This document shows, piece by piece, positions 1 to 11,175 of a DNA stretch of 64,000 nucleotides (position 1 is the first letter of the stretch; every line of letters begins with the position of its first letter). The position numbers and the translations under genes are program-made. Below the pieces are notes generated by a model that made no database searches, had not been told where the DNA came from, and saw only the letters and a list, made by a program, of their open reading frames with translations. The stretch comes from Arthrinium phaeospermum (lineage: Eukaryota; Ascomycota; Sordariomycetes; Amphisphaeriales; Apiosporaceae), in the NCBI GenBank assembly GCA_006503535.1, contig QYRS01000006.1:3348001-3412000 (forward strand), in the 5' to 3' direction.

Positions 1-503
1 GCGCCACGGGAACCCAAATTGCCTGAAGCAGCGAAGTCGCGGAGGCCTCTACCACCCATGAGCCAAGGTGGCTTTCAAACAGCTCAGGCGAACAGGACTC
101 CACAAATGGCATCCGTCTTTATTGGACTTGGGTGTTACCATTCGTATACCCATCCATTATGACAACCCTGGGAACCGTTTGGAACAGCTCTAACCCACGC
201 TCCAGTTCGAGGAAGATGTTCCGTGGTTTGTGATCTATCTGGTCAGGGTGCTGTCACCAAGTACTTCGGGAGGCGACCATAAGCAAGTAGCTTACTTGGA
301 GTATCATATCAAATCATGTCACGTCCATCGTAGCAATCTTGTGTTGGATAATCGTCGTATCTTCATTTATACAGAGGAATATATATACAGTCAAGTTCTA
401 ATGGTAATACAAAACAGCGAAACTTAGGTTCTTCTCTTAAAACAAGCCCTTGTTCTCAGAACAAAGCAGAAACAAGGCAGGGAGTTAGACAAGTGTCTAC
501 CCC
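1..503. other. Gene-free spacer
   Basis: This stretch lies downstream of the 3' end of the cellobiose dehydrogenase gene. One 65-codon open frame occurs here but has no recognisable domain and is probably chance. I see no RNA gene or repeat. Confidence 0.6.
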
Positions 504-2918
504 TTACGCCTTCATGTGCGAGCCGAGGATCGCGCGGCCGTGGTGCATGTGGCGTTTGCAAGCCGCGCCGCCCCGACGCTTAACCTTCTTGGTCTTCTTG
601 CAAGGCGTAGCGGTGCTGTTGCCGGCACCGCCACCGAGCGCCAGGATCTTGTCGGCGGCGTGCTCGGCGGCGACCATGACGATGGCCTGGGTGTTGCCGG
701 TGGGCAGGTCGGCGTGCATCGAGGCGTCGACGACGAAGAGGTTGTCGGTGCCGTAGACCTTGGTGTTGGTGTCGACGACGGCGGAGCCGTTGGCCTTGCG
801 GCCGTCATCGGAACCCATGCGGGCGGAGCGGACCCAGTGGGAGCCCGTGGCCTGGGTGGACTTGATGTCGGCCAGGAGGGCGGCGCCGGTGAGGTTGGCG
901 GGGGCCATGGAGCCGTCCTTCATCTTGATGGTGAGGGTCGAGTTGCCGCTGGTCGTCATCTTGATGAGACGGTCGAAGAAGGTCTCGAGGGCGTCCACGT
1001 CGCCCTTGGTGTCGAGCCAGGGGTTGCCCTTGAGCTCGGTGATCTTGCCCGTGGCGTCGAGGCCGAGGTCGGCCTGCGACGTCACGCCGTGGGTGAGGTA
1101 GACCTTGAGCTTGACCTCGTTGTCGGCGGGGCTGTTGCAGGTGCCCTGGACGAAGCGGGTCTGGCCGTCGCTGGGCGACTTGACCGAGGTCCAGAAGTTG
1201 AGGCGCTGGCCGGCCTGGGTCAGGACGCCGGAGCCCTTGGCGAACAGGTCGATGTCGGTCTGACCGGGCTTGGTGAAGGCCGTGGTCTTGAGCGCAGTCA
1301 TGTTCTGCTTCGTCTTCATCGAGACGGTCAGGATGACGTGGTCCTGGACACCCTTGCCGACGGGCAGGTCAATGCGCGAGGCGTTGGCGACGTTGACGGT
1401 GGAGGGCACCTTCTTGATCTGCTCCTCGGGGCCGATACCGCTGTAGAAAAGGATTCGAGGGGTGGAGAGGGCGCCAGCCGCAAGAATGACCTTGCCGGTC
1501 TTGGGGGTGACGTTGATGTACTCACGCGAGCCGTCCTCGTTCTGGACTTCGATACCCGAGGTCCAAGACGCCTGGCGGACGGCCCGGACGACGTTGGTGT
1601 TGAGCCGCATGCTGAACCCCTTCATGGCTTGAGCGGCCGGAAGGTAGGTGTGGACGGGACCACCGCGCAGGGAGTTCTGGATCAACCAAGGCGGGTGCGC
1701 AAACACGTCGACCTTCTTGTTGGGCTCCTTCAGGGGCTCCACGGAGCTGAAGCCGTTGGACTTGAAGAACGAGGAGAGGACGTCGTAGGCGCCCTGGTCG
1801 TAGCGCTTGCCGTCGGCCGAGGCCATGTCGGTGCCCGGGTTCTTCTTGAAGAAACGATCCGAGGCGGCCTTGACGTCGGCAGACTTCCAGCCAGCAGGCC
1901 ACTTGTCATCGAAATCGGCATCTTGCGGCTTAACGAACATCATGGCGTTGATCATGCCACTTCCTCCGAGAAGGCAGCCGGCTTGGGACGCAGTGTCGGC
2001 GCAGTATTGGGTGCTGTCGAGGGTGGATGAAGCCAGATAGTAACCCATGCTGGGAACATCGAACTGGGTCACGGACGAGTTCCAAGGCATCACGGCCTTG
2101 CCGCCCGTGGAGGCGGTGGCGGCGTGGCCACGCTCGACAAGAAGAACGGAAGCACCCGACTCGGCCAGACGGCTGGCGGTGATGATGCCAGCCGGGCCAC
2201 CACCGGCGACAATGTAATCGTAGGTGACGTTGGAAGTGCGGACCGGGGCCGTCACGTTGGTGCCGGGTACTGAAGGGGCGGGACTGGACGGAGGAGCGGC
2301 CGAGGTGTCTGCCGTAGCAGCCCACTTGGCATAGTCGGCGGACTTGGCATCCGCCAGACTCATACCAAAGCCACTGAAGCCGGCAGCATGGTAGGAGAGA
2401 GCGCTGGAAGGATCGGTGGGGGTGGTGACAGCCGTAGTGGAGTAGGCATAGGCGAAGACGCCATCGGTATCAGCAGCCGAGAACGTGTCCTTGTTGATGC
2501 AACCGGCGCACAGGAAGGTGGCCGAGTAGTGAGTGTCGTTGACGAAGGTTCCCTTGGGAATAGGGGAGAGCTTCACATCAGTGGCAGTGTAGACGGAAGG
2601 AGTGACATAACCAGTAGCGATGCGCGGGGAAAGCATGACATTCTTGCCGTTGGGCCACGCAACGACCAGCATCTTGCCGGTCATGGAGGAGCTGAAGTCG
2701 AAGCCCGCCCAGCCGGCTCCGTCTTTGGCCGGACCGACGATCTGCATGATCAAGTCCTTTTCCGGGGTCTCGGGAAGAGCCAGGCCAACCTTCAGCCCCT
2801 TCTCGTCACTGTATCCAGAGAAAGAGATCCCAGTGTTCGCATCCGTGTACTTGAGGGTGCCGGCGGCGGCGGAGGCGCCTAGCGCCATGGCCAAAGAGAA
2901 AAAAGCAGTGATCTTCAT
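504..2918 (-). CDS. cdh: Cellobiose dehydrogenase, secreted flavocytochrome without CBM
   Basis: An intronless 804-aa frame. Residues 1-19 form a signal peptide. About 20-200 is a CDH-type cytochrome domain with candidate heme ligands Met79 (in SSSMTGKM) and His177 (in SYHAAGF). A Ser/Pro/Thr linker (about 203-228) leads into a GMC flavodehydrogenase domain with the FAD-binding GGGPAG at 239-244. Catalytic His694 (GSHWV) and Asn742 (TGNTQA) are both present. The family oxidises cellobiose and cello-oligosaccharides at the lactone carbon and passes electrons through the heme domain to lytic polysaccharide monooxygenases outside the cell. There is no C-terminal carbohydrate-binding module. The protein instead ends in a short Lys/Arg/His-rich tail with two Cys residues, which is unusual. 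All key residues are intact, so it should be active. No LPMO gene was recognised nearby. Confidence 0.95.
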   Translation of the reverse strand: MKITAFFSLAMALGASAAAGTLKYTDANTGISFSGYSDEKGLKVGLALPETPEKDLIMQIVGPAKDGAGWAGFDFSSSMTGKMLVVAWPNGKNVMLSPRIATGYVTPSVYTATDVKLSPIPKGTFVNDTHYSATFLCAGCINKDTFSAADTDGVFAYAYSTTAVTTPTDPSSALSYHAAGFSGFGMSLADAKSADYAKWAATADTSAAPPSSPAPSVPGTNVTAPVRTSNVTYDYIVAGGGPAGIITASRLAESGASVLLVERGHAATASTGGKAVMPWNSSVTQFDVPSMGYYLASSTLDSTQYCADTASQAGCLLGGSGMINAMMFVKPQDADFDDKWPAGWKSADVKAASDRFFKKNPGTDMASADGKRYDQGAYDVLSSFFKSNGFSSVEPLKEPNKKVDVFAHPPWLIQNSLRGGPVHTYLPAAQAMKGFSMRLNTNVVRAVRQASWTSGIEVQNEDGSREYINVTPKTGKVILAAGALSTPRILFYSGIGPEEQIKKVPSTVNVANASRIDLPVGKGVQDHVILTVSMKTKQNMTALKTTAFTKPGQTDIDLFAKGSGVLTQAGQRLNFWTSVKSPSDGQTRFVQGTCNSPADNEVKLKVYLTHGVTSQADLGLDATGKITELKGNPWLDTKGDVDALETFFDRLIKMTTSGNSTLTIKMKDGSMAPANLTGAALLADIKSTQATGSHWVRSARMGSDDGRKANGSAVVDTNTKVYGTDNLFVVDASMHADLPTGNTQAIVMVAAEHAADKILALGGGAGNSTATPCKKTKKVKRRGGAACKRHMHHGRAILGSHMKA

Positions 2919-3114
2919 CGTGTATAAGTGCGTAGTCTGCGCTACGGAAAGAAAGGGATGGGTAGAAAAGAAGGTAAACAGGAGCCGTCAAGGCTGGAAG
3001 GGAAAGGACGCGTTTGAAAATTCAAACGACTTATAGAAAGGTAGACAGTGAACTGGTGACTGAGAGCGACGTGACTCGAGAGAAAAGTATAATATCATGC
3101 CCGGCGAGGGCCGT

Positions 3115-3123
3115 TTACTTATA
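3115..3123 (-). promoter_or_regulatory. Candidate TATA box of cdh
   Basis: The minus strand reads TATAAGTAA about 197 nt upstream of the cdh start codon. A CCCCGG at 3190-3195 fits the CreA/CRE1 carbon-repressor consensus (SYGGRG), consistent with glucose repression of a cellulolytic gene. Both are short matches found by eye. Confidence 0.35.
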
Positions 3124-4614
3124 GGCAACCAGGGCCACATGAGTATTCTTGGAAGTCATCGCTGATTCATCGTAAAGCGTCCCTTGGTTCCCCGGTAGCC
3201 CAGCCGGATGATACGCAGGTATGTGCCTGCATCGTGGGTCCAGGTTTCCGAGTAGAGACGAACGGCCAATGGAAGCAGTTGACGGAGTGGTGGAGAAGGT
3301 GGGTTGACGGTTGAAGAAATGAAAGTGGGCAACGATGAGGCTGTCTTAGTAAGAGCCTAGAGATTCCAAGCTATTCTGTGTGCAATCCAACGTCCTTCTG
3401 TGGCCTAGACGATGGAGGGAACTGGAGAAAACAGTGATCCAACTCATATAAACGATGCGTGTTAAGGTTTGAGATTGATTGGCCGAGTCATGAAACTTGG
3501 GACTGGTGGGGGGCAGCGGCACAGGATGCAACTTCACCCAGGCTTGGACATGTCGCCAAGTCCCGTCAATTCGGGTTAATGTCCGTTTGGCAGTCTGCCA
3601 GAGATTTTCCGATGCTGCATCCAGGTGCGCCATGGCCCATATCTATGGGACCTACCGAAAAACAGGGAATCGGCACCGCAGAATAGAACAGCAAGGGCCA
3701 CAGAAATAACCTCACTTCACGAAACGTAGCACTGAGCCGAGTGCTGGACAGTAGTGGTTAAGATGAGCCAGGCACAAAGGAGGAAGGCGGATCGGCTCCA
3801 GTTGCCCGGAGAGAGCACAGGTAGCCTAAACGTTAGGGCCGGATACTTGACTGTCCAAATTATGCCACCATTGAAAGTGCAGACGGAGCAGACTCCGATA
3901 ATTGTCTCCTGGCGCGTCCTGATGCATCAACAGTGCCAAGAAAAATGCATTAAAAATACTGGCCAGATGCGGTAATCGACGAGAAATGAGATCGGATGAG
4001 TCCATTGGGCCATGCTCGCAATCGCAATTAATAAAAGGCGAACACACAGGGTGCATGCATGTTAGAGCTTCTGCGGGAGCTTCCCAATACTCTCTCACTG
4101 AGCTCCCAATGGACAATTCAGGCTCCACCAGCTGGATAGCGCATAACGTACCCCGGCGACTGCCCGTTTCATCCAAGGTGGCTCGGTCGATGCAGGTACG
4201 CGACCAGCAAGCGCAACCCCCATTCACAGACCCCAGCTGCCAATCGCCCTGTGCCGTCATTGGCGCTCCACCGGATTTCATCTCGAAACAAAATCTGAAC
4301 AGGAGGGCAAGCACAGCCGAATCTGGTTCGTGGGATTTGGCCCAGACGAATTGGCCGTTATTAGCCAACGGCCACAGGGCCAAGATGAACGGGGTTAGCG
4401 CACGGTTTTAGGTAGTAGGCCAACCCACCCATTGGGCTTAGGCCATTCTGGGCTCCAAACTTGAACCTCCAGCAACGCTAAACCGCAGAGCTGGGAACCC
4501 TCGGCTTCGATCTCTTTGTGTACTCCCCTTGAAAGGATCCGACACAGGCATTAAGGTGGGATATGGTGTGATTACGAGGCGAAGCCGATAAATATAACAA
4601 TATGTTCATAGCTG

Positions 4615-4686
4615 TCGGGTCCCGAGGTAACGGGGCCCGATAGTGTCATGACTAGCCGAGGGAATTTGATGTCGGGCTTGGCCCGA
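4615..4686. repeat. Two adjacent GC-rich hairpins
   Basis: TCGGGTCCCG (4615-4624) pairs with CGGGGCCCGA (4631-4640) across a 6-nt loop, with one G-T mismatch. TCGGGC (4672-4677) pairs with GCCCGA (4681-4686) across a 3-nt loop. The arms are related, suggesting duplication or a small inverted-repeat element. No terminator or RNA gene function can be assigned. Confidence 0.4.
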
Positions 4687-5487
4687 GAAAATCTGTCGCT
4701 TCGTTCTGGGAACTACCGCCCACGAACCTTGGAAGCTGCAAGGTGGTCAACCAAAGTACCAGGTAGGATTTATGCATCCCATGACGGCGATCCTCTGATC
4801 ATTAACCAGGGGCTACCTCTCACTTTATCGAGTATGAAGAGGCCAGCGTGCATCGGAACGCCCATAAGGAATAAGCTTAAGACCCATGCGTGCAATGTAT
4901 CCTGACCCTGCCCATTCAGCGACAACGTGGTAAAACGCAGCGGTTCGCCGGTTATGGGCGATGAGGTTGTTCAAGATTCCGTGGGGGCTATTGTTGGGGG
5001 CACCTACAGCACAGCAACATGGGCAACATGGGGCGCTGGCCTAAAACGAACAGCTTCTCCAGGGAGTATCGCCCCTGCCAGCCTACCAGCCAGTCAGTGA
5101 ACAAACCTCACCTGAGCATTTAGCACACTGCGCACCACCCAATCTTGCGGCTCTAATGGGTTATTTGTCGATCGATTGTTTCTCCTTCGACCTCAATTTT
5201 CACAATATCAGTTTAAGAGGACATATTTGACACTTATCAGAATGTAAAAGTCCACAGGCAAGATTTTCCTAAATGAAATTGTCCAGCAACTACGCGGGGA
5301 ACATCTCATTCAAGCGTGCTTGTTGCAAATGTTAGGAAGCGCCAAATAGCAATTGGCTCATTGGTGCACGTCACGTGGGGTCACCCCGGAGTTCCAGCTT
5401 CCGCTAATCCCCAAGCACGGTCGACCTCCTTACTTGTATCTTGTCTTTAGAGGCTATCTAATCTAGAATATCTTCTCGGGGGCACAG

Positions 5488-6398
5488 ATGGCGCCTCCGG
5501 ATAACTCGCCTTGGGATGCGCTCCAGGACTGGCATAAAGGGACCGAGTCCCTCGCTATCAACAACACCCGGGGCGCAAACTCCTAACTCGCGCCGCTGTG
5601 CGACTGACGACACTGTTTCTCCCTCGGGCCCGGTGTCGCGACGGCCCCTGCGTTTACCTCTCAAAACACTTGCTCGTCAAAACCGGCCCGCTCACACATC
5701 TGCAGGAGGCCGCCACCATGAAGTTTGTGGCCGACAATACGTCGGGAGTGCCTGTTCCCAAGGTGCATTGCGCCTTTGTCCACAAAGACCGCGCTTTCAT
5801 TGTCATGGAGCGTATCCAGGGCGAGTCGCTTCCACGTGCATGGCGCCGCTTGGAATCAGACCCAGCAGCTCTGGCCAAGATCTTTGAGCAGCTGCGTCGC
5901 ATATTGCAGGAGTTGCGCTCCCTCAAGCCATCCGCGGACGCAGGTGTCCAGAGCTGTACAGGCGGCTCGCTCTACGACTCTCGGAACACCAGGGCATTCC
6001 CTCGGATGGGACCCTTTCGGACAGTGCATGACTTTCATACCTGGCTGCGCGACAGCCTACAGCCATCCGAGGGGAAGCCGGAAAACTGGCACGAGGGGGA
6101 GCAGGCCTGGCAGGATCTCATGGAAATGGCGGCGCTGCAGGACGGACCCTGGCCGGCACCGGTCTTCACGCACGGCGACCTCAATCCGAGCAACATCTTC
6201 GTCCGTGGCGATGAGGTCGTCGGCATCATTGATTGGGAAACCGCCGGGTGGTATCCCAATTACTGGGAGTACACATCTTCCTGGACCGTCAGCATTAATA
6301 ACGAGGGGTGGCAAAATACGCTCGATCAGTTCTTGGAGCCGCACCCTGAGGCGCTGAAAATGGAACGTACTCGACAAAGATGGTGGGGGGAAGTTTGA
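5488..6398 (+). pseudogene. Aminoglycoside phosphotransferase-like kinase gene with a 5' frameshift
   Basis: The frame ending at 6398 encodes an APH/choline-kinase-type fold. It has the Brenner motif HGDLNPSN, the metal-binding IIDWETAGW, and a family-like ending RQRWWGEV. That frame has no ATG at a sensible N-terminus: its first ATG lies inside the conserved N-lobe near 5718. An ATG at 5488 opens a plausible N-terminus (MAPPDNSPWDALQDWHK) in another frame, which stops at 5584-5586. A one-base loss near the CCCGGGG run at about 5568-5573 would explain the switch. No GT-AG intron fits there. The gene is therefore either broken by a frameshift or carries a sequence error. The catalytic C-lobe is intact. 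Family members phosphorylate small molecules, but the substrate is unknown. It faces the fragment at 6501-6992 tail to tail. Confidence 0.65.
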
Positions 6399-6500
6399 CA
6401 CTGTTTCTTGCACTACGGGTAGAACGGCGGTCTAATATTATTACATCACCGTCAGCCCCTCCTATCTGGCCCGGCACCACGCTGCTGCCAGCAGCGGCGC

Positions 6501-6992
6501 CTACGATACCATCTCCTTGCGCTCGAGTATATTCCACGTCGGCTTCGGCGCGAGCATGTTCCCGGTTGCGTAGCGGCCAGCGGCAGACTTGGCCGCGACG
6601 TACTCCCTCGCCTTCCGCTCGATCGCGTACCAGTCCAGGAACGACGTGCCCACGCACTTGCCGTCCCGCTTGATGGCCTCCAAGACCTGCGCGACCCAAG
6701 TCCGGCATCGCCACTTGGGGTCGTTCTGCACCACCGGGGTCTGGCGCAGGATCTGGAGGAGGCGCCTCTCGTCCGTAATCTTGGCGATGACGATACGGAC
6801 CAGGAGGGAGGCGGTGCTGCGCACGTTGGGGAGCCCTACCTCTTCGTAAATCCAACCTCGGGGCCCGTTTTTGACCCCTGACGTGGTTCCAGGGGAAGTG
6901 AGGGAATACGGAAGAGGGGTTGATGGATGAGGAATGAAGACAAAACTCGGTATGTCTTTTCTCAATCGAGTCAATGGTCTTATAACGGGCAA
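6501..6992 (-). pseudogene. C-terminal fragment of a DUF6914-like fungal protein
   Basis: The minus-strand frame encodes a segment beginning GWIYEEVGLP and ending ERKEMVS. It includes LLVRIVIAKI, a Gln/Pro-Val segment and CRTWVAQVLEAI, then DGKCVGTSFLDWYAIERKA. From memory this matches the C-terminal two thirds of a small uncharacterised fungal family (DUF6914). The frame has no ATG, and the expected N-terminal half is absent from the minus strand up to about 7.5 kb. A CAG acceptor sits just before the conserved part (near 6882), so a lost or distant first exon is possible. I favour a truncated remnant. Function unknown. Confidence 0.5.
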
Positions 6993-7608
6993 CTTGTTAC
7001 TCAGTGAAGTTGTTGGTTCTATTTAGAGGGCCATCACTCTGGGCCTGAAACTCGCGGCTGCATTTACAGGCGCTTAACATTGGATGCTCAAAATCAAGCG
7101 CCAATGAGACTATAGTCCAGCGATAACTTTAATTTATCACATTCACATTCGGTGAAAAGCCCAGTGAAGTTGGTAGCTGAGAGGACTTATTCCAGAGATT
7201 TATCCCATTGCACCTGGGGCAAACGACTTGCTAGCTATCGCGCCAACAGTCCGACAATGTCTTTGATACGTGTATAACATGTGCAAGTATAAGTATGTCA
7301 GCTATCAATGGCGATTATCGCACCTTTACTGAGGTTAGGTACCTAGGTAAAGTCGTAGGCACTTGCAGACAGCGCCTCTACATAACATCGTTGAAATGGT
7401 GAACCAACACCATGTAAGCGCTAAAGGCAGAGTCCACCAGGCGGGCTGGCGGGTAGATCCCTGTGACCTTCGGCGCTAGTACCACCCACCCCATTTCACC
7501 CCTCCAGCGTCTTGATCAATTGCCTCGTCTCGTCATCTTGAACCAAACTCAGCAGTAAGAGATGTAAATCTGCCAGAAGTCCGCTCACAGTTCATTTCAC
7601 CAGTACGA
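6993..7608. other. Spacer
   Basis: AT-richer sequence upstream of the transcription-factor-domain gene. No gene, repeat or RNA seen. Confidence 0.5.
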
Positions 7609-9347
7609 ATGCCTCAATACAAATTCGTTGCGGTAGAAGGCGAGACCGGAAAACCCGCCAAATTGACCAAATCCATCCGAAGCCATTCCATTCGCACAGC
7701 CCTCCGAAATTCCGGTAGTTCAGCTCAGCAGCCGACAATCAAAGCAGCGGCGTCACGTATTCACATTCCGGATCGGAGCAACGACGAGACTAAGTCAAGA
7801 CGACGAGAAAGTCGTGATGCGGCAGCCGCCAAATTGTTGACCCTGGAAAATAGAGCTCCAATGGAGGTGGGGGTCCCTCCTTCCTCGCCTTGGGCAAGGC
7901 GGTTATCGGTGTCCGGGATGTGAACTGATCAAGCAAACAGATCTTGGAACCGCAGCTGCCAACCCTTATCGGCTCGGTCGATGATGGCAGTCTGGATCCT
8001 TTCGACAGCCTCCCGGTATCCCCCAGTCTCCAAGTCAACTACTTGGTCAAATATCGTGAGTGGCATTGGACGTCAGCATTCGAAGTGGATTTTGGCTAAT
8101 TCCCGACTGCTTGGATTCAGTCCTGACCAAGTTTGACCTCAATGCAGCTACCGCCGATCCCCAGAGACATTGGTTACCATATGCCATGCGAAGCGCCGCG
8201 ATGATGCACAGTACTCTGGCTATGGCCGCTGTCCTATGGCGCGCGGAGAACGCCGCGCTGGACAAATCCCTACAGCTGGAGGGTATGCGTCAGAAATACG
8301 AGGCAATACGAGAAGTCAGAGCTCAGCTACCAGAACATGTTGGCGTTGGGCACGAACATAATGATCTGGCTTACTTGATGTCTACTATGTCGACATTGGT
8401 ATTTGTTGAGGTATGTGGTCATATTCTTCCGATAAACGTCAACGCTCAATTCAGTTTGCTCTAGATCTACGATGGCAACTTTCAAACGGCCGAGTTGCAC
8501 TTGCAAGGTGTCCGTACGCTTTTCAACTCACATAATCGTCGCGGCAACTTGGAGGCCGACTTCATCTTTTGCAAATCCACCATTCTGTTCGTATACCCAT
8601 TAACGCCTCAAAGAAGCAACGCTGACTCAAAGGCTCAGAGCTGACATTGAGGTGGCTATTACACGGGGCCGACAGCTAATGTTCCCGACCTTACACGCTA
8701 GTCAAGCTTCGCCTCCCGTGTTAATACCGAATTTTGCAGAGAACCAGTCCTTTGACAGCTCGATAACTGATAACAATTCGCAAGAAGTCGCTGACATCTT
8801 CATCCGTCTACGACAAGCGATTTTGGCACGCAAGTCCCCCGAGGCTCAATACAGTCTGCTGCACGATGCGGATTGCCGCATTCTGCGGTACCTGTCCAAA
8901 GAGTGGGATGCTCCTTCCGATGCCATCAAGCAAACCCACGCGCTGCTTTTTGCAGCGCATGTCTTCATGTACGCGACGTTGCGCCACGTACCTTCCAAGA
9001 GCACATTGATGCGCAGGATGGTGACACGGCTACACCACACAGTCGAGGAATCCCTAGCCGCGGGTGACATATGGGCAGACAGAAAACCGGCTCTAATGTG
9101 GATTACCCTCGTCGGTATGCTTGGGACTGGGCTGTCAGAAACCGGCCAGGAAGGACAGTGGTTTCTCAGTCTTTTCAAGTACGCTGCATGCGCCGACTCG
9201 TGCGCCAACTACGCCGTGTGCAATCGCGACATCCGGGAGATCTTCTCTACGTTTCTGTGGGACGAAGCTTATTGTCAGCCAGTGCTAGCTGCAGCGCTAC
9301 AGCGGCTCCAATGCACAGATCCCCTGACTCACTATCTTCCGGATTAG
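7609..9347 (+). CDS. Fungal transcription-factor-domain protein without visible Zn2Cys6
   Basis: Five exons fit with consistent phase: 7609-7866, 7941-8055, 8121-8410, 8465-8586 and 8639-9347, giving 497 aa. The N-terminus (MPQYKFVAVEG, then SIRSHSIRTAL and a basic stretch) resembles the start of fungal proteins carrying the fungal-specific transcription factor domain 2 (PF11951). The remaining roughly 400 residues are helical and Leu/Ala-rich, as in the middle homology region. No Cys6 cluster is visible, so DNA binding is uncertain. The neighbouring SDR gene is on the same strand 220 bp downstream and may share regulation, which is inference. The first intron (GTGGGG donor) and the fourth (GTTCGT donor) are the least secure. 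Confidence 0.65.
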
Positions 9348-9566
9348 GCAACATGTTTGAAGAGTGTGCCTCGCACTGTTAGCCTAAAACGGACACACCC
9401 CTTAATTGGCGGTGCTTTCGCGACCCCGAAACCCGTCACTTAGAGGTAGATGTCTGTGTATAAGAAGCCAAGGAAAGCAGACGATATTGCTATGGAACAC
9501 TACAGACAAATTTGCTTCATCTCCTTTGACGTTCAGGAAGGGACCCTCGGAATTCATATCGAAAAC

Positions 9567-10747
9567 ATGTCAGGGGCACTTGTTTTGCTTACCGGTGGCA
9601 CTGGCTTCTTGGGCTATAGTATCTTACTTGATCTATTGCAACATGGGTATCGTGTTCGTGTTGCTGCTCGGTCTGACGGAAAGATCGCCAAAGTACGGGC
9701 AGCCCCCTCCATCGTCGCCCTCGACCCGCCGGCGACGCAACTGATGTTCGTCGTTGTCCCAGACATGGCTTCTCCTGGCGCATACGACGAGGCCGTGCAG
9801 GACGTCGATTTCATCATCCACACAGCTGCACCCCTTCATGCGGATCATGCAAGTGTCGCCAGCGGCTCAGACCCACGACAACAGCAGTCACTGGAGGAAG
9901 CCTTCGTCACAGCTTGCGTTGAGGGCAACCTGGGCATCCTCAAGTCTGCGCGTGACAAGGGAAAGACGGTGAGGCGAATCGTCATGACTAGCTCCACCGT
10001 GGCCATCGCCCCTGCCGACTTCTTCTCCGACGCAGCCGCCGCCGCCCAAAGATACGGCGGCGAAGGGGCCTTCCGTGGGCCTGAGACCCGTGTCCCCGTC
10101 CCGGTGCCGCCGTACAAGTCGCAACTGCACGCTTACTGTGCGGCGAAGACAGCTTCTCTAGAAGCCGCGGAGAACTTCGTCAAGGAACAAGCCCCCCACT
10201 TCGACCTGGTTTCCATCATGCCGTCCCTGATCTTTGGGAAAGACGAGTTGGCCACCGGCACGGATTCCACCCGCATGATGATGTACCGTCTCCTTCCGTA
10301 TGCAGTCATGAATACCACCAGTGATGGCGACTCCTCCAGCGACACAAAACGAGGCGAGATTGCGGCTGTGGGAAACGCGGTTCTCTGCACCGATGTAGCG
10401 CGGGCACACGTTCTGACTTTGAATCCAGAGGTAGAGGGGAACCAATCCTTTGTCTTGAACACCGATGTCAAGTGGGAGGACACTGTGCCCCTCGCCAAGG
10501 CCCATTTCCCCAAGGCTTTCGAGTCGGGTCTGTTCCGGCCGGGTGGCCCGGAGTGGACTACCGTACCCCTGAGATGGGATACGACCAAGGTGCGTGAGAT
10601 CGAGAATCTCATTTCCAGAAGCTGTGACTAATGTTGATACTTCTGCAGGTACGAGACATACTTGGTATCGAGCTTGCTACATATGATGCCATGGTCCGAG
10701 AGGTTGTGGGCGAGTATCTTCAGATGGTGGGAAGTGAGCGTGAATGA
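9567..10747 (+). CDS. Extended short-chain dehydrogenase/reductase (dihydroflavonol reductase/GRE2-like)
   Basis: Two exons, 9567-10589 and 10649-10747, give 373 aa. The start at 9567 (MSGALVLLTGG) is chosen because the Rossmann motif TGGTGFLG follows directly. An upstream ATG in frame would add 39 residues without family character. Motifs are the NAD(P)-binding TGGTGFLG, a basic ARSD after strand 2 suggesting NADPH, TSSTVA, and the catalytic Tyr190-x3-Lys194 (YCAAK). The last exon restores the family C-terminus (VRDILGIELATYDAMV). The single-exon frame would stop early inside the intron at 10629-10631. Such enzymes reduce aldehydes or ketones in the cytosol; the substrate is unknown. Confidence 0.85.
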
Positions 10748-11175
10748 TGCATCGGGTGCTTCTCTTTTTTTTTTTTTCCTCTTTTTTCCGTTTCTTTTGA
10801 TTTATACCAAGCACTTGTCTATATTTCCCCGTGACTCCCGCGGTTTTGATGTAGGACGTCGTAAAGTATCATCGGCTTTGTTTGCCAAATAGAATCGACT
10901 TCTCCGACTTGTCTTTGTTCTACGACTTTTACGAAGCTAATGGTGCATCCGCTACCAAGACAAAGACGTGTCCCTCGGCCGTCTATTGTGCTTTGTCTGG
11001 TCCTGGTACACAATGGAGCATTTTCATCTGTCTACCCGATCAAATCGTTTCCGGATTGGAAACTTTTCCATCTTCAACCTTGCCAGTATACCTCTTGGAA
11101 CTACACGTAGTAGTCGGTCCATAGTTCATTTTCTTTTCTTTCTTTTCTTCCTTTTGGCGACGCCAAACAACCATC
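10748..11175. other. Spacer with poly-T run
   Basis: A run of about 15 T residues lies at about 10766-10780, just after the SDR gene. Pyrimidine-rich sequence also precedes the kinase start near 11130-11160. No gene seen. Confidence 0.5.

Larger units (their letters stand above)
2919..5487. other. Long gene-poor spacer
   Basis: About 2.6 kb that includes the cdh promoter. Open frames of 141 and 185 codons overlap on opposite strands near 3.8-4.4 kb but show no domain, signal peptide or typical composition, so I do not call them. Two small hairpins lie near 4.6 kb and are listed separately. Confidence 0.5.

Noticed and set aside
516..2030. 504-codon plus-strand frame opposite cellobiose dehydrogenase
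   Set aside because: Gly/Val/Arg/Asp-rich antisense shadow of GC-biased codons; the minus strand has intact CDH motifs.
3826..4411. Opposed frames of 185 and 141 codons
   Set aside because: No domain, signal peptide, codon bias or splice partners on either strand.
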